Source of the DNA: Pseudomonadota bacterium
Lineage (GTDB): Bacteria > Pseudomonadota > Alphaproteobacteria > Rhizobiales > Hyphomicrobiaceae
NCBI GenBank assembly: GCA_023412805.1
Contig: JAEZRM010000160.1
Span: 1 to 32,676 of the forward strand
Reading direction: 5' to 3'
DNA: 32,676 bases
Under the pieces are notes generated by a model that was not told the origin of the DNA, did no database searches, and worked only from the letters and a program-made list of their open reading frames with translations. The position numbers and the translations under genes are program-made. Positions 32,328 through 32,676 of this stretch are shown piece by piece (the first letter of the stretch is position 1; each line of letters starts with the position of its first letter).

Positions 32328-32614
32328 GTCACGTCCTTGGCGAAGTAGGCCGCGGCTTTTTTTAGGATGTCCCGCTCGGCCTTGAGCTTCTGGACCTCGC
32401 GACGCAGCCGCTCGATTTCGGCCTGCTCCGGCTTCATGATCCCATGCCCGGGAAAGGCCTGGCGTGGGTCGTCGTCGAGCTGCTTGATCCACTTGCGCAG
32501 AACATTCTCGTGCACATCCAGATCACGCGATGCCTGCGCTACCGACACGCCCCGCTCGCGGACCAGCCGAGCCGCCTCGATCTTGAACTCCCGTGCGAAC
32601 TGTCGTCGTCCCAT
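32324..32614 (-). CDS. IS3-family transposase OrfA (HTH and leucine zipper)
   Basis: This 96-residue protein has an N-terminal helix-turn-helix (REFKIEAARLVRERGVSVAQ, ASRDLDVHENVLRKWIKQL) that recognises the IS ends. A coiled-coil/leucine-zipper region follows (AEIERLRREVQKLKAERDIL), for dimerisation. The end KKAAAYFAKDVT is typical of IS3 OrfA. The codons for LKK lie on an A7G run where ribosomes can slip into the orfB frame. OrfA alone usually acts as a regulator of transposition. Confidence 0.93.
   Translation of the reverse strand: MGRRQFAREFKIEAARLVRERGVSVAQASRDLDVHENVLRKWIKQLDDDPRQAFPGHGIMKPEQAEIERLRREVQKLKAERDILKKAAAYFAKDVT
32356..32363 (-). promoter_or_regulatory. Programmed -1 frameshift site (A7G) of the IS
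   Basis: On the coding strand the sequence is AAAAAAAG, followed closely by GC-rich sequence, late in orfA. The frame entered by a -1 slip is open without stops through orfB, as in other IS3-family elements. Confidence 0.7.
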
Positions 32615-32651
32615 ACGCCACCTCCAGCTTCATCATGACACCTAATCCGGG

Positions 32652-32676
32652 TGTCCGTGAAACCGGCAGCAGCTCA
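32652..32676 (-). repeat. IS terminal inverted repeat, right
   Basis: Read on the minus strand it begins TGAGCTGCTGCCGGTTTC and ends GGACA. It ends at the last base of the window. Confidence 0.85.

Larger units (their letters stand above)
31431..32676 (-). mobile_element. IS3-family insertion sequence, complete, 1246 bp
   Basis: The element has imperfect 25-bp terminal inverted repeats beginning TGAGCTG, with 19 of 25 positions matching. It carries two overlapping transposase frames (orfA, orfB) and an A7G slippery run. Its left end lies 2 bp upstream of the permease start codon. Its right end is the last base of the window, so the target duplication on that side cannot be checked. Both frames look intact, so the copy may be active. 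I do not assign an ISfinder name. Confidence 0.93.

Noticed and set aside
1..32676. CRISPR arrays, rRNA genes and prophage structural genes
   Set aside because: No regularly spaced repeats, rRNA-like sequence or phage gene families were seen.

Overview
The window is a chromosomal piece of an alphaproteobacterium, most likely of the order Hyphomicrobiales. The evidence is the linked dusB-ntrB-ntrC-ntrY-ntrX cluster, the fused ispDF gene, waaA, high G+C coding sequence and the kinds of accessory genes present. I cannot name a genus. The right edge coincides exactly with the last base of an insertion sequence, which suggests that this is a contig end.

Region 1 (70-6835, all minus strand) is a six-gene catabolic cluster read in this order: MarR regulator, PaaI-type thioesterase, MFS transporter, MATE transporter, class III CoA-transferase, and a thiamine-diphosphate lyase of the oxalyl-CoA decarboxylase / 2-hydroxyacyl-CoA lyase family. 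Two identical 12-bp palindromes lie in front of marR and of the thioesterase gene, and the first sits between the -35 and -10 of a good marR promoter. Automatic annotation would probably call the enzyme pair oxalate catabolism. Key residues argue against that and point to a CoA-dependent pathway for another 2-hydroxy acid. This is the best candidate for an undescribed system here.

Region 2 (6874-10189, minus) holds a band-7/SPFH membrane protein followed by two tandem NfeD-like genes, then ferrochelatase hemH. A palindromic intergenic repeat lies between hemH and ntrX. Region 3 (10409-18213, minus) is the classical nitrogen-control cluster: dusB, ntrB, ntrC, ntrY, ntrX. NtrX lacks the sigma-54 contact loop that NtrC has. 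Region 4 (18432-27365) carries envelope and housekeeping genes: ispDF (isoprenoid precursors), a PagL-like outer-membrane protein, a four-PAS soluble histidine kinase, a remnant of an MsbA-type ABC transporter, a tyrosine phosphatase, waaA (Kdo transfer to lipid A), a YqgE/AlgH protein and a periplasmic DsbD-N-like protein.

Region 5 (27471-32676) begins with tRNA-Ser(CGA) and looks scarred. A gene-free stretch is followed by a DUF3775 gene, a UdgX-type uracil-DNA glycosylase that has lost its iron-sulfur cysteines, an in-frame chimera of an AraD1/FAH-type protein with a DUF72 protein, and a sugar ABC transporter permease. An IS3-family element sits 2 bp upstream of the permease start codon. 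The AraD1-like fragment and the permease suggest the eroded remains of a sugar or sugar-acid utilisation operon.
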